A stretch of 64,000 bases of DNA. It comes from Lycocorax pyrrhopterus obiensis (taxonomy: Eukaryota; Chordata; Aves; Passeriformes; Paradisaeidae). Numbering within the stretch: position 1 is the first letter of the stretch; each line of letters begins with the position of its first letter. Both the position numbers and the translations under genes were made by a program. The stretch spans positions 14,864,494 to 14,928,493 of the forward strand of contig JACSVZ010000002.1 in NCBI GenBank assembly GCA_014706295.1. The letters run 5' to 3'. The notes under the pieces were generated by a model, which ran no database searches, had not been told where the DNA came from, and was given only the letters and a program-made list of their open reading frames with translations. Shown here piece by piece: positions 1 through 11,400 of this stretch.

Positions 1-79
1 AAAAATGAAGTTTCAGATTTGCAACATACATACATGAATACAGGAACAAATTGGCACAAAAATGTTAAACATTGTTCCC

Positions 80-86
80 AACACTG
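80..86 (-). promoter_or_regulatory. miR-200a/141 7-mer target site
   Basis: CAGTGTT followed by G on the minus strand, a 7mer-m8 match to the miR-200a/141 seed. Confidence 0.55.
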
Positions 87-322
87 TTTTATAAGATTAT
101 TCTAATTTGGCTTACTAAGGAAATGAGAGTTTTATGGTTAGACTAATCTCTTAATAAAACTGCAGAGCATCATGCTATTAGTCACACAGTGAATTTCAAA
201 ATTTAAGAGCTTTATATTAAAAACTGGGTAAAGGTAAAATGAATTGATTGCAATTGTAAAATTAATACATTCCCATTTTAATTCTTCTGTTCTACAGTCC
301 AAGGCAAGTATAAATGTTAACA

Positions 323-330
323 TAACACTG
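323..330 (-). promoter_or_regulatory. miR-200a/141 8-mer target site
   Basis: CAGTGTTA on the minus strand, a full 8-mer for miR-200a/141. Confidence 0.75.
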
Positions 331-544
331 TTAAATCAAATCTCAATGCAAGAGAACCGATTGCATCTCTACTTTAAATCTTATCAACTTTCCAAATTTT
401 CATACTAAAATATATTATTGTATTAATACAAACTACAGTATTATACACTACACTGTGTAATAAATAAAGAAATATAAAAATAAGACACATAAATATAAAA
501 GTTTTCTAAAACTAAAAAGGTACATATGTCAGTAAGAAGGGTAT

Positions 545-552
545 TAATACTG
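545..552 (-). promoter_or_regulatory. miR-200b/c/429 8-mer target site
   Basis: The minus strand reads CAGTATTA, the full 8-mer complement to the miR-200b/c/429 seed. The + strand continues TAATACTGCCAGG, so pairing could extend to about miRNA base 10 and again at 12-14, making this the best-paired of the five sites. Confidence 0.8.
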
Positions 553-567
553 CCAGGTTTGAAGACA

Positions 568-575
568 TACAGTAC
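568..575 (-). promoter_or_regulatory. miR-101 8-mer target site
   Basis: GTACTGTA on the minus strand is the 8-mer for miR-101-3p. It lies 15 nt from the miR-200b/c site at 545-552. Confidence 0.5.
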
Positions 576-613
576 AAAATGTTGCACAGATCTATAAACT
601 AAAAGAAATAAAA

Positions 614-621
614 TAATACTG
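614..621 (-). promoter_or_regulatory. miR-200b/c/429 8-mer target site
   Basis: CAGTATTA on the minus strand, about 69 nt from the 545-552 site. Confidence 0.78.
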
Positions 622-966
622 ATAGGTAAAAATCAGCTAACATTGTTAATAAATGGGGTCCATAATAACTAACATTTGAAAATACTTATGAGCCAGATAA
701 CATGTCATGTATGTGTCTGAAATTAAACCAATAAAGCAATAAAGCAGATTAGAAAATTTCCCTTGTAATTATTGTAGAGAAATTCTGCAAGTCAGGTATT
801 AACCCAAAATACCACCAAATAATTAAATAATGAAATATACCAGTGTTCTTACTTCTCTGATGGCTGAGTGTTTTTTTCCCCATGAATAGTTTGGAAGTTT
901 GATACAAATCAACAAATGCTAGTTATTGTAGGCCACACATTGGATAAAGGCTGCTCAGAGCCTTTG

Positions 967-974
967 TAATACTG
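967..974 (-). promoter_or_regulatory. miR-200b/c/429 8-mer target site
   Basis: CAGTATTA on the minus strand in the ZEB1 3'UTR. Confidence 0.78.
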
Positions 975-1040
975 ATAAATGGCACTTACAGCACACAGGT
1001 CTTGCATAAGGCCAAAGGAGATACAAAGCTTCATATCATA

Positions 1041-1048
1041 TCCTTCAT
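1041..1048 (-). promoter_or_regulatory. miR-205 8-mer target site
   Basis: ATGAAGGA on the minus strand is the 8-mer for miR-205, which is known to act with the miR-200 family on ZEB1 in mammals. Confidence 0.65.
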
Positions 1049-1079
1049 ATTGTTACTACATACTCAAAACACAATTACA

Positions 1080-1086
1080 AACACTG
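1080..1086 (-). promoter_or_regulatory. miR-200a/141 7-mer target site
   Basis: CAGTGTT followed by T on the minus strand; 31 nt from the 8-mer at 1118-1125, a spacing at which paired sites can cooperate. Confidence 0.6.
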
Positions 1087-1117
1087 TTTTTGACAACTTT
1101 CCTGTCCTTACCAGTAT

Positions 1118-1125
1118 TAACACTG
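1118..1125 (-). promoter_or_regulatory. miR-200a/141 8-mer target site
   Basis: CAGTGTTA on the minus strand, a full 8-mer. Confidence 0.75.
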
Positions 1126-1397
1126 TTAGTCCCTGCAATCAGAACTCAACAACAATCTTCTCAACTACATTTTTAACCACATGAGTAAGAAACTTCAGTT
1201 CTTCTATCATCTTCTTTCTTAAGGCTAACAATACACTTTAAATGATAATATGCTCTACTACAACATCTAATGTCAGAAACCGCTACCTTCTAGGTTGAAT
1301 TTACAAAGGTAGCCAAGCACTGTTTGCAACTGCATTACACGTCTCTGCAAAAGGGAATTCTGTAGTGCAGAAGTTCTCACATTTTAAAACATAAGAA

Positions 1398-1404
1398 AAT
1401 ACTG
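1398..1404 (-). promoter_or_regulatory. miR-200b/c/429 7-mer target site
   Basis: CAGTATT followed by T on the minus strand: a 7mer-m8 match, weaker than an 8-mer. Confidence 0.65.
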
Positions 1405-1455
1405 AAGCGGATTTAGGAAATGTTTTACCACTAAAAAAAAAAAATCATATAAATC

Positions 1456-1463
1456 TCTCCCAA
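1456..1463 (-). promoter_or_regulatory. miR-150 8-mer target site
   Basis: TTGGGAGA on the minus strand is the 8-mer for miR-150-5p, reported as a ZEB1 regulator in human cells. A single 8-mer may also arise by chance. Confidence 0.45.
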
Positions 1464-1502
1464 TTGTACAATTTAAAAATTAATCAACTTAAGAATGAAA
1501 AT

Positions 1503-1510
1503 TAATACTG
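1503..1510 (-). promoter_or_regulatory. miR-200b/c/429 8-mer target site
   Basis: CAGTATTA on the minus strand; of the five, the one nearest the stop codon. Confidence 0.78.
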
Positions 1511-1855
1511 ATAAAACAAACAATGCCAGATGCTTGTCTAATAATCAGGTTTCCTACAACCTGTTAAATCTTTGCTTCCAGAGTCACTGTATTTTTCTAA
1601 TCTGCTTCATGTTATAAACTTGTTCCTAACTTTGAAAACTGTGTGAAAAATTACTAAGTTTGAGGTTCAGGCACACCTGGATTTCTTTTTTTTTTTCTTT
1701 TCATTTTTTTTATATATATATTTTTTTACACAGTAGTGAACAGAAATCACAGTATGCAGGCTACTGCGTTTCCATGAAAAGCATGTATAATATAGAAGGA
1801 ACTTCATTACCAATTTCTTTTTTTTTCCTTATAGAAAAAACCTAGCATGTAAGCT

Positions 1856-2409
1856 TCATTCGTTATTTTCTTCTGACACCTGCCCATTATTTTGTATAAC
1901 TTCTGGTTCTGCATTGCTTGCTTGATTTACAGCTTCATCGTTCTTGCTATCTTCAGTTTTCCCTTCTTCTTCTTTTACTGCTGCTTCTTCTTCTGCATCC
2001 CCTACTTCTTGTAGTTCCCTACATTCTTTTTCTTCCTGAAGTCCCTCTATGTCTTTTTCTTCTTCCTCTTCTTCCTCTTTTTCACTGTATTCCTCCTCTT
2101 CCCTGGTTAGGCTCTCTCTCTCATCCGAGTCGATCTGCGAGGGGGATGCCCTGACCACCACGTGCTCGCTGCTCAGGACCTCCGGGCCCATCTCCTCCGG
2201 CTCGGCGCTGTCGCGCTCCTCCGTCTCCCTTTTGCAGTAGGAGTAGCGATGGTTCATGTGCTGAGAGTAAGACCCCGAGTGTGAAAACCGCTTTCCACAC
2301 TTGTCACATTGGTAGGGCTTTTCCCCAGAATGCAGTCGCATGTGTTCAATCAAATGGTGTTTGTGTTTAAATGCTTTTGTACAGATTCCACACTCGTGAG
2401 GTCTTTTAC
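1856..2409 (-). CDS. ZEB1: ZEB1 coding exon 9, last coding exon (zinc fingers 6-7, acidic tail, stop)
   Basis: 554 nt from the acceptor TTTATTTTACAG to the TGA at 1858-1856. It encodes 183 residues (about 930-1112): zinc finger 6, [21 protein letters not shown]; zinc finger 7, [20 protein letters not shown] followed by RYSYC; then a long acidic tail with [13 protein letters not shown] and a run of glutamates (about 1961-2105), an activation region in vertebrate ZEB1. The fingers match other vertebrates nearly exactly; the tail is diverged in length and sequence, as is usual for ZEB1, and ends VSEENNE rather than the human SEEKTNEA. Confidence 0.97.
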
Positions 2410-5400
2410 CTGTAAAATAAAGTACAAACAATTGGACATTCTGTAGCTGAAGTTTTAAAGATGTACACTGTTGTTTTCATTGAAAAATGCTGTTGGTGAA
2501 CATATTAGCATGGATTAAATTTTATTTAACAAGATGTTCTACTCCATGCATTATCAACCTGAGTTTCTCTCCTGAGCCCAAAGGATGAAGGTGCAAAGGT
2601 ACATAGTCACAATCACAAGAGTAATTTGTAACTTTTTTAGGAAAACTCATAGGAGGATAAATGAGATTCTCAGATACAACTTTTAGCACAAAAAGTATAA
2701 GTTAGCAAATATAAGTTAGAAAAGGAGACATTTTTCTTGCATAAACTATTTTCAATCGAAACCATTTTAACTTTTCTACATTGATGGTAATTTAAAATCA
2801 ACTAAACTTTTATGTTGGCTTTTGTGTACCAAGTCCTTCCATGATACTGGTGAAAGGAAAATCATTCTAAAATCTAGGTTGAATGTTTTACGTACAAAAC
2901 TTGCTGACTACACATGTATTGACATGAAAAATCTGTTTCACTCTGTGTGTTTCTGCTCTTGTTTTCCAGCTACTGTCTTGTTTTTAGAGTCTCTCATAAA
3001 TGTATCAGGAGCCTAGCAGTGTTATTTTGGTTTTAACATTCAAAGTTGTTACACAAAACAACTTTGCAGTCTTAGCTCAGACATAAAAGACACAGTAAGA
3101 CAGCAGGTTTTTGGTCACACTACACAGATGACCAGCACATCCATGTCATCTCATGACAAACAAGCAACGAGGTGGTGTTGGTCTCTCTTCCCAACAAACA
3201 AGTGACAGGACAAGACAAAATGGCCCCAAGTTGTGCCAGGGGAGGTTTAGATTTGAAATTAGGAAAAATTTCTTCACCAAAAGAGTTGTACGGGCACAGG
3301 CTGCCCAGGAAAGTGGTTGAGTCACCATCCCCAGACGTATTTAAAAGACGTGTAGATGTGGCACTTTTGGGACGTGGTTTACTGGTGGACTTGGCAGTGC
3401 TGGGTTAATGGTTGGAGCCAATGATCTTAAAGGTCTTTTCCAACCTAAATGATTCTATGATTTTGAACATTACATTGAGCTCAAAACTGGTATGGGAAGA
3501 ACAACTGTGTTAGGAAAAGGAGGAGTTAAAAGAGTCTCAGGACAGGATAGGTATGAAATTAGATAACCTTAATGAATACAACTTGAGAAGACCAAGACAA
3601 AAAAGAATTTGTAATGCTTTTAATTTTATATGTGAGGTAACATTAAAACATTAATACACAGAAATGTAATTAATATAATATAATATACTAATTCAGCTAC
3701 TCTGCAAACCAAGAAAGTAGAGCAGCATGATGGGAGTAGCCAAAAGTTCTAAAGAGTTTCTTTTATGGATGTGGGGAAAGACGACATAACAGAGCCAGCA
3801 AGAAAGAAATATACAATACAAAACCCAATATGTATTTGGCACCTAACCAATTAAAAAAAGAATTTTTATTTTACGACATCACAGAAGAAAAAAGAGAGCA
3901 AGAGGTATTAAAAAAATCCTAAAGATACCAGAACTGGAGCCAAAAGGAACAACTATGAGAAATTAAAAATAAAAGTCAAAGCCAAAAGGGTGTTCTTTGG
4001 TGGTTAGATTCTATGTCTAATGAATAGCTGAAGCTGTTAATTTCAGGTCATTACAAACATGGCTCAGTTTGAAAATCCTTCATGCCAGATAGGTATGCTG
4101 CTTTTCATAGCAGCATAGTAAAGTATCAAATACATACACGATCCTTTTTTTCCAATTTATATTTTTAATTTTTTCTTAATTTACAACCAGGCAAGGTAAA
4201 TTAGAAGTAATATATCCTCAGTTATAGGCTGCAGTTCACAGATGATGATTCACAAGCCAGACGCAAAACCTCCCATTTTTCTATTTAGGGTTTAGGTCTA
4301 ACAAATTGAAAGAAAGACAGAATTGCTGCTCTGTCAAAAAAATACACAAACCCAGGGTTTTCTAAAGAAAGCTTAGCACAGGCAGTAAGGACTGCTACAC
4401 TTCCCTACACTGTCTGAAAACTGGATTCCAGTTGAGATTATCAGTTACGCATTATCAAAGAAATAATGATCGGAAACATCTTTTCCTAGTACATACCTGT
4501 GTGTTCATACTTATGCCTCAATAATGAGCTGCTCTTCTGGAATATTTTGTCACATAAATCACATGCATACATCCCATTTTCTGTCTTTCTCATTTTTTTC
4601 TTTGGGGGTGTTGAATCAGAATCGTTTTGATCTTCTACATTGGATATTCCTTCTGAGCTAGTGTCTTGCCTTTCATCCTTCAGAAAAATTTAAAAAAAAG
4701 TTAAGTTCAATAAAAAAAGTCACCCACATAAAATGAAGCTGCTATTCTCATTCAATTCCGTAAGCAGCCAAACAAAATTGTTTAGACCTCCACAGTCAAA
4801 AAAGAATCTTTTACTGCATTGTTCTGCTTTGCAGTCCCTGCCACCATCCAGATGCAGAATCCTCAGTGGGACTGGCTTTAATCACATCCAAATCTGACTG
4901 TTGGCCAGGTCCAAGATACACTGGCACACCGTATTTTCAAGGCCCATAAAATAAATGCAATACTACAGACCTGTAAAGCACTTCAGTAAGTGGGAAGAGC
5001 AGATTTGCCATCTAACTGCATTTTCCAGCTAATGCTGGTCACCTACCTTTTGCTGCCTCACAGATTTTATGAAGTTAAAAGGCTGTTTTTACTGAAGTTT
5101 TCACGAAAATTCTATTTAAGTTACCATTTGAATTTGCATATCTGACGACCTTCTTCCTCATGAAACTACCAAAAATACTACTTAACCCCAAATTTAGGGG
5201 ACTTCAAATAGTTTCATTACTAAATAGTTTCAAAAATATAATTGTTGTCTATTTCTAAGCATTTCAAGCGCTAAAGCTCCCCTCTAAAAGCACAGTATTT
5301 TCTACTGACATCAGCAGCATCACTACACACATATTTTATCACATATTATCAAATCTGAATATAGAAGTGTACATGTTAGCTACCTCAAATGTCTGTCTCA

Positions 5401-8400
5401 AACTTTTAATATAAGCAATCTTGTAACTCTTCTAGGCTCCTCAGTCTCTGGCAATACAGAAGCCTGAATAAAATGCTAGACAGCCAGTTTCTAAGATTTA
5501 AGTAGAAACACTCAGTCGCTGCTGTTCTGCCCTGTCCCTACCTCAATGTGCACAGGTGATTCTCAGGAGGACTGACCCTGATTAGATCACATCTGGATGT
5601 ACCCAGGGAAGAGCAAGCTGGGACACAGGAATGGCAGATGAAGAAGATAAATACCTCCCTGACTTTCAATAGAGAATATATCTGTGTTTTGTTTAAAGTG
5701 CCATTATGGTGTAGGATGAATTCAGCTACACTGCAAGCCAAAGAAGGAGAGCAGTGTGAATGGAGTAGCCACACATTCCGAAGAGTTTCCTTTCTGAGTG
5801 TGGGGAAAGAGGAAATACAGAGCCAGCAAAAGACAGAAACCATGGTTTTATTTTGCTTTTTGATCAGGAGCATTAGATAGTCTTTAAAATAGTGAGCACT
5901 AATGTCCTAGAAGATTAAATATGGAGAAGAACTGAGCTGTCCATGCACAATAGCTTCTGTTAGTCTGGATTCAAGCTGCCTGAGCTAACTAGCTTTGCAG
6001 AGGGAACAACAGTAATGTCTATTACCCATTTACAGTCAAGTCAAATAAGCCTGATAGCTTGTATTTATATTCTTATTTAATTCACCCTGATAGTTTTCTG
6101 TTAGTTCAGCACTGATACAGATTGAATACATCATACATACATCATGCAGGAATATGGGGACCGAAGTACCTGATTTCCATTGGCTTGGGTCTGTTTTGGT
6201 GGTGTCTCATGAACTGCAGGACTAACTGTAGTAGAGTATGTATAAGCCACCTGTGGAATCAAAATGGTTTGCTTATTGGCAGCGAGAGCTCTCAAGCAGG
6301 GAACACTGTTCTGGTCAGCAATGGCAACAATTGTAGGTAACTGGGCAGTGACTGTAGGTATAGCAATATTTATGGGATTGGCACTTGGTGGGATTACATT
6401 TACAATAGGATCAGAGTCTGTAACACTGTTGTCCTTTTGTGGTTCTTTTTTTGCACAAGTTAAGTTCAAAGGTTCTTCTTGGACAGAATAAACACTGTTC
6501 TGGTAAACACTAGTTATGGTAGATCTTTCCAACAGTTCTCCATGTTGCTTTGGTAGCGAAAGGTCAAGAGGTTCTATTTGTGGCTCTTCTTGTACACCCT
6601 CTGCCGTGTACGTGTAACCCTGTGAATTTCTTGATGAAGAAAGGTTTAGTGGTGATGCAGATGGCGTGCTACTGTGTGAACCATTCAGAGTTGATCCCCC
6701 TGGTAAAGTCTGAGATTTCGTTGTACTGACAGGATTTTGTGAGTTATTTGTGCTGTTCTGGGGTTCGCTCACATTTGTAGTTGCTGCTTGATCATCGTTG
6801 TCTGCAGGACTGCTTACTTTAACTTGTTCAGGAGAAGATGGTCCAGAAGACTGCACAGAAATTTGTCCAGCTTGCATTTTTTCAAACCACTTTTTTACCA
6901 CATCCAGTGGTAGGTTTACGGAATCTGCTATTTTTGAAAGCTCTTCTGCGCTTGGTTGTGCATTTAATGCATAATACGCCTTTAGGAGCGATAGAAGGTT
7001 CTTTAAAGGTGGCTGACCAGGAGATAAGTTGTTCTCCCCAGTTTCTGATGGGACAGGGGACTCGGGTTTCTCAGCTTCTGTTCCACTGGGCTGGGGAAGC
7101 TGAGGAGGGCTTTTTGTTTCATAGTGCTTTAATTCTTGAAGTGCATTAAGATCTCCTGGACAGTCATCACAAAGAAGACAAGTGCTATCGTTGGTCTCTC
7201 CATCAAAGTTCTTATCTTTCTCAGACTTCACTGTGAGATCTTCTGGTAATTTCTCATTTTTGCAACTATTTGCAGGAACAGAGTTTTCTTTTTTTAGATT
7301 TTGTGGAACAACCTGAAGTTGACTTGGCTGCTCCAAGCTGTAGTTGATGATAATTTTGGTTGTCCCATCTTGGTCAACCAAAGGAAGACTGATCGCTGAA
7401 ATGAGGGAATGGCCAGCTTGTTGTATAGATGCATTGTTGATTGTTTCTTGTTCTTTGGATGCAAGATTAGCATGATTGTTTTCCAGTACTTGCCTTATTA
7501 CATTACCATCCACTGCCACTTTCAGCACATTTTGAATGTCACTTAAATTGATGCTTATGGGAGACACCAGACCTACTGTTGGTAGAACAACAGCTTGCAC
7601 CACACCCTGAGGAGAACTGGTTGCCTGCAATGGGCTACCACCACTAAAAACCCCATTCTGCAAAGGGGTTGAACAATTAATTCCTGAAGCAACCACTATG
7701 GGCTTGAATTCATAATCCACAGGTTCAGTTTTAATTTGGTTAAGAGGAAGCTGCTCTTGCAAGGGTTTATTTTCTATCTTTTGTCGTATCTGTGGTCTTG
7801 CTGGGCTACCTGGTGATGCAGAAAGGGAAGGGGAGGAGCACTGAGACATCTTGAGCCCTGACCGGGCTCGACCATTCACGGGCATCAAACCAATACACTT
7901 CTTACTGCTTATGTGTGAACTGTATGAACCAGAATGGGAAAAACGTTTCTTGCAGTTTGGGCACTCATATGGCTTCTCTCCTAAAGATAAAAAAAAAAGA
8001 AAGAAAAGAAAAAATGCATACGCAAGAGTTAACCAGGTTACAGCATAACATCAAACAATAATTACCAGAAAGAATACATCATAATGACCTCTCAAAAAGT
8101 CCTAGGCAAAAAAAAAAATCTCATCTAGTGAATTGAACAGTAAGACTATAGCTCTGATCCAAGGCTCCTTTAATAAGTTTGCAATCCACTAGGTAGGTAT
8201 AGGATGGAGCCCACATGATCATGTGTTCCAGTATTTCTCTATTTGACAATTACAGATTTCATTGAACTCCATTAAAATAGTACTGCCACTAACTTCAGAA
8301 TGGAAAAAAAAAAGAACATGATTAAAGAAAAAAATGCAATAAATACAAATCATAATTGTACAAGGATCTATGCAGGTTTCATTGCGTCAAATGCAAATAC

Positions 8401-11400
8401 AATCTACCCATATTTCCTACAATACTCACAATAACCCACAATACCGGGTTAAAGACAGAAATTAAGAATCTCTTCTGAGTGACCACATCTAACCTATTGT
8501 TATATTATATATTAAAATATATTATTATAGATAACATTTCTTATAAATCGGAACTTTTCTAATAAATTGTGTCCTGATTCTACTTTAATATGACTTGTCT
8601 TGAGTGATGACAATTACAGTGACAGGAGGAACACACGGTTCTTATGTCCTGATTATTATCAATTAAAATTCTCCAGCAAGGCTTGTAACACACTGAATGA
8701 TCTGCAAACATTGAAGAAAAAACAGACAAGTGAAAAGGACCAGAAAGATGTCCCCATTTCTTCTGTGACAAGTCAAGTTTTCCTTAATTGTAAGAGATTA
8801 AGTTGCAACTGTAAATCTTCTTTGAGTTTTTCTGCATATTCCCTGCACACACCTGAAGGCTGCAGTCAGTGCTTGCAGTATTCCAGAGGGAAAAAATAAG
8901 GAAAACACTAGTATTTTAAACTTAGACTTACAAGACTGCTATTACATGAAAGTTATAAAGAGCAGAAATGGCAACATTAGTACTCAATTCAATGCTTGAT
9001 TTATTTACCACTGTGGATTCGTAGGTGCTCCTTCAAGTGATGTTTATATTTAAAAGCTTTTCCACATTCAGTGCACTTGAATTTTCGATTACCACTGGAC
9101 TGCGTCACATGTCTCTGTAAGAAAGAAGTCTTAATTATTGTACAGGACAACATCTTGCAGAAACACCTTGTATTTTCACATTGCAACAGAGAAAATGCAA
9201 TACAAACCTGAAAACAATCAACCATAATTGTAAGACACTGAAGGTGGTATGGAAAAAGAAACAAATTACAAATCAGGTAAAAACTGAGGCACACATTTCT
9301 TCTGAATAAATCTGGTACACTAAAAAGAAAAAAATAAATTCAAAATATAGTTGCCCCTTCTCCTAAATTCAGGCAACATCTACACTGACGTGTTATGTGA
9401 GTATGAAGTTCCAGGATGAATGCTAATTCTACTTGCCAAAGCAAAAACATCAGGAAAAACCCCAAGCCCACTACCCACAGAATATTTCAGGCAGGACAGA
9501 GAAACATTAAAGTCTATAGAAGCCTGTTTAACTTCAATCAGTTGACTTGATTTTTCCATTTACATGCTTCCAGGGCTTACTGTTGGCCTTGGATTCCTCT
9601 ATATCATGATGCCACAAGATCCCTCAAGGGAAGGTAGCTCAGTGACAATAAAGGGACTTTTGGTCACAATTAATTTGCAAACTAAATGTGAGAAACTAAA
9701 CCAAAACAAATAAAAATATGGAGGGATTTCCCAAGTACACAACATCAAACCTCTTCACTATTTGCACTGAAGCTGTGTGATTATTTTTGTTAGATTTTGC
9801 CTTGTGTGAGCATTTATGGTTAACTTCTAAATTGTTTTTGTCTTTATTGCTACGCTAGTTTAAAAAAAAAAAGCAAAAGCTAAGACAGACATGTAAATAT
9901 ATGTAGTATATACATGACATATATATGCAAGATCTGTAATTTTACCACAAACTGTATAAAACTATGAATTTTTAGGGACAAAAATCACATGCACTTTAGA
10001 AGTTGAAGCAGCTTAATTACCAACATGAAATAGAGGAATTAGAGGAATTCTGCTCAAACAACTTGTTCACTAAAAAAACCCAGCAGCTCCTTTTTAAGTA
10101 GAGCTCGCTTGGCAAAAAGATACTCTACCACTATTGTGATACACTGCAGATTTTTGGTAACCGGGGCAAGCATTTTCATAAACTCATGAACAGAGCTGTG
10201 TGGTGGCCGGCGAGCCTATGATACAAGGGACAAAGAGAGGCCACTGGTGGGACAGTCCCTAGTACCAAAGATTCCTCCCCAGGTTAGGGTGACAGAAAAG
10301 GCTTCTCCCAGGATGCATTGTTCTGCTATGTTAATGTACCCCAGTTCTGCTTCCCCATTGGCCCGTGGCCTCCCCGCCCCTTGTTACCGTATTTGTCCCA
10401 TGCCCTAGAAGGTTCTCCACTGCCTGTTCTCCCATTGGCCCTTGTCCCTCACCACTCCCGCAGTTTCCCCATTGGCTCCCATTCCCTAGCCCCGGCTGTG
10501 TACAGCCCCCGTGCCCTCCGAGCATTGGTCTCTGGTGCTCGCCCCCACTCCCGTACATAAACTGGGACCCTCCATTGTTCTTTGTCTTCGTCCCTGCAAC
10601 CCAATGTTTCTGCATTAAACTCCTCCCATGGAACTCTATACGGAGACCCTTCCCATCTCTTTGTCGTCGACCCATTTTAAGGAGCTGTCTCTGTGTGTGT
10701 TTGTGTCCATGCTATGTGTGAGTGTGTGGTGGTCCTGCCGTGCGGCTTTGCTTTGGAGACGCTTTAAGGAAGGTCGCGGCACCTTGTGCTCCAGCACCGA
10801 CGAGCTGCAGCGGACGGTTCGCGACAAGCTGTTCATGGACTCTGGGGACAAAGAGGCTGCCCACCACGAGCAGCAGGTGTGGATCAGCTGCCTCTGGTGT
10901 GAAACCACATGAGGAGCTCCTACCCCTGGCTCTGGCCTGCTGCGCTCGGCAGCACTGGGAGCAGATGCTCACCGCGTGCTGGGGCTCTTCCCTGAGCACA
11001 GACACGACTTCTGGGGGCTGAGAAGTGTGCTGGAGAAGCAAGGATGGATAAAACACAGGATGATGACCCTGCTGTGAGACATGCCTGCAGATCTGAAGAA
11101 CCCATGGCTGTGCAGGTTGCTGGATTAAAGTCTGAACTCTCTGCAATGAGATACGATGTCCAGATTATCAGCCCTTCCTGTTCTACTCCCTGTCCTCCTT
11201 TATATGTTACAAATGCTAACAGAAGATAAATTGAAATAAGATAATCTAAATTACTTCCAAATACTCTAGTTCAACAGTTCCCTTGGGGTAAGCATTTGGT
11301 TAAGCTGCAGATTTTACCTTTCAGCAGGTACTGCTCCTACCCTGCTCAGGGTGGGCTGCTTCCTGCCTCCTCCTGGGCTCTGCAGTGAGGTCTCCACTCC

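Larger units (their letters stand above)
1..1855 (-). other. ZEB1: ZEB1 3'UTR (proximal part, runs off the left edge)
   Basis: Sequence directly downstream of the ZEB1 stop on the transcribed strand, AT-rich, with no splice or coding signal. Its identity as 3'UTR follows from position and from a dense set of seed matches for microRNAs known to silence ZEB1: five for miR-200b/c/429, four for miR-200a/141, one each for miR-205, miR-101 and miR-150. I found no AATAAA on the minus strand in this stretch, only an ATTAAA variant at 277-282, so the main poly(A) site probably lies left of the window. A T-rich stretch at about 1684-1730 on the + strand is A-rich in the mRNA. Confidence 0.85.
2410..4496 (-). 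other. ZEB1: ZEB1 intron 8
   Basis: AT-rich intron bounded by GTATGT (4496) and TTTATTTTACAG (2410). It holds one CR1 fragment (about 3165-3464) and the first copy of a roughly 120-bp repeat (3691-3810). The remainder shows no coding or RNA feature I can support. Confidence 0.9.

Noticed and set aside
6264..6491. + strand open frames opposite ZEB1 exon 7, including 6838-7149
   Set aside because: They are shadows of the long ZEB1 exon on the other strand and have no homology I recognise.
6131..7888. ZEB2 as the identity of the gene
   Set aside because: The exon 7 sequence around the CtBP motifs, the homeodomain-like segment and the exon 2 start match ZEB1, not its paralogue.
9010..9294. Extension of the exon 6 frame upstream of 9114
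   Set aside because: The upstream residues are intronic; the acceptor TTTCTTACAG at 9115 and the phase with exon 5 fix the exon start.
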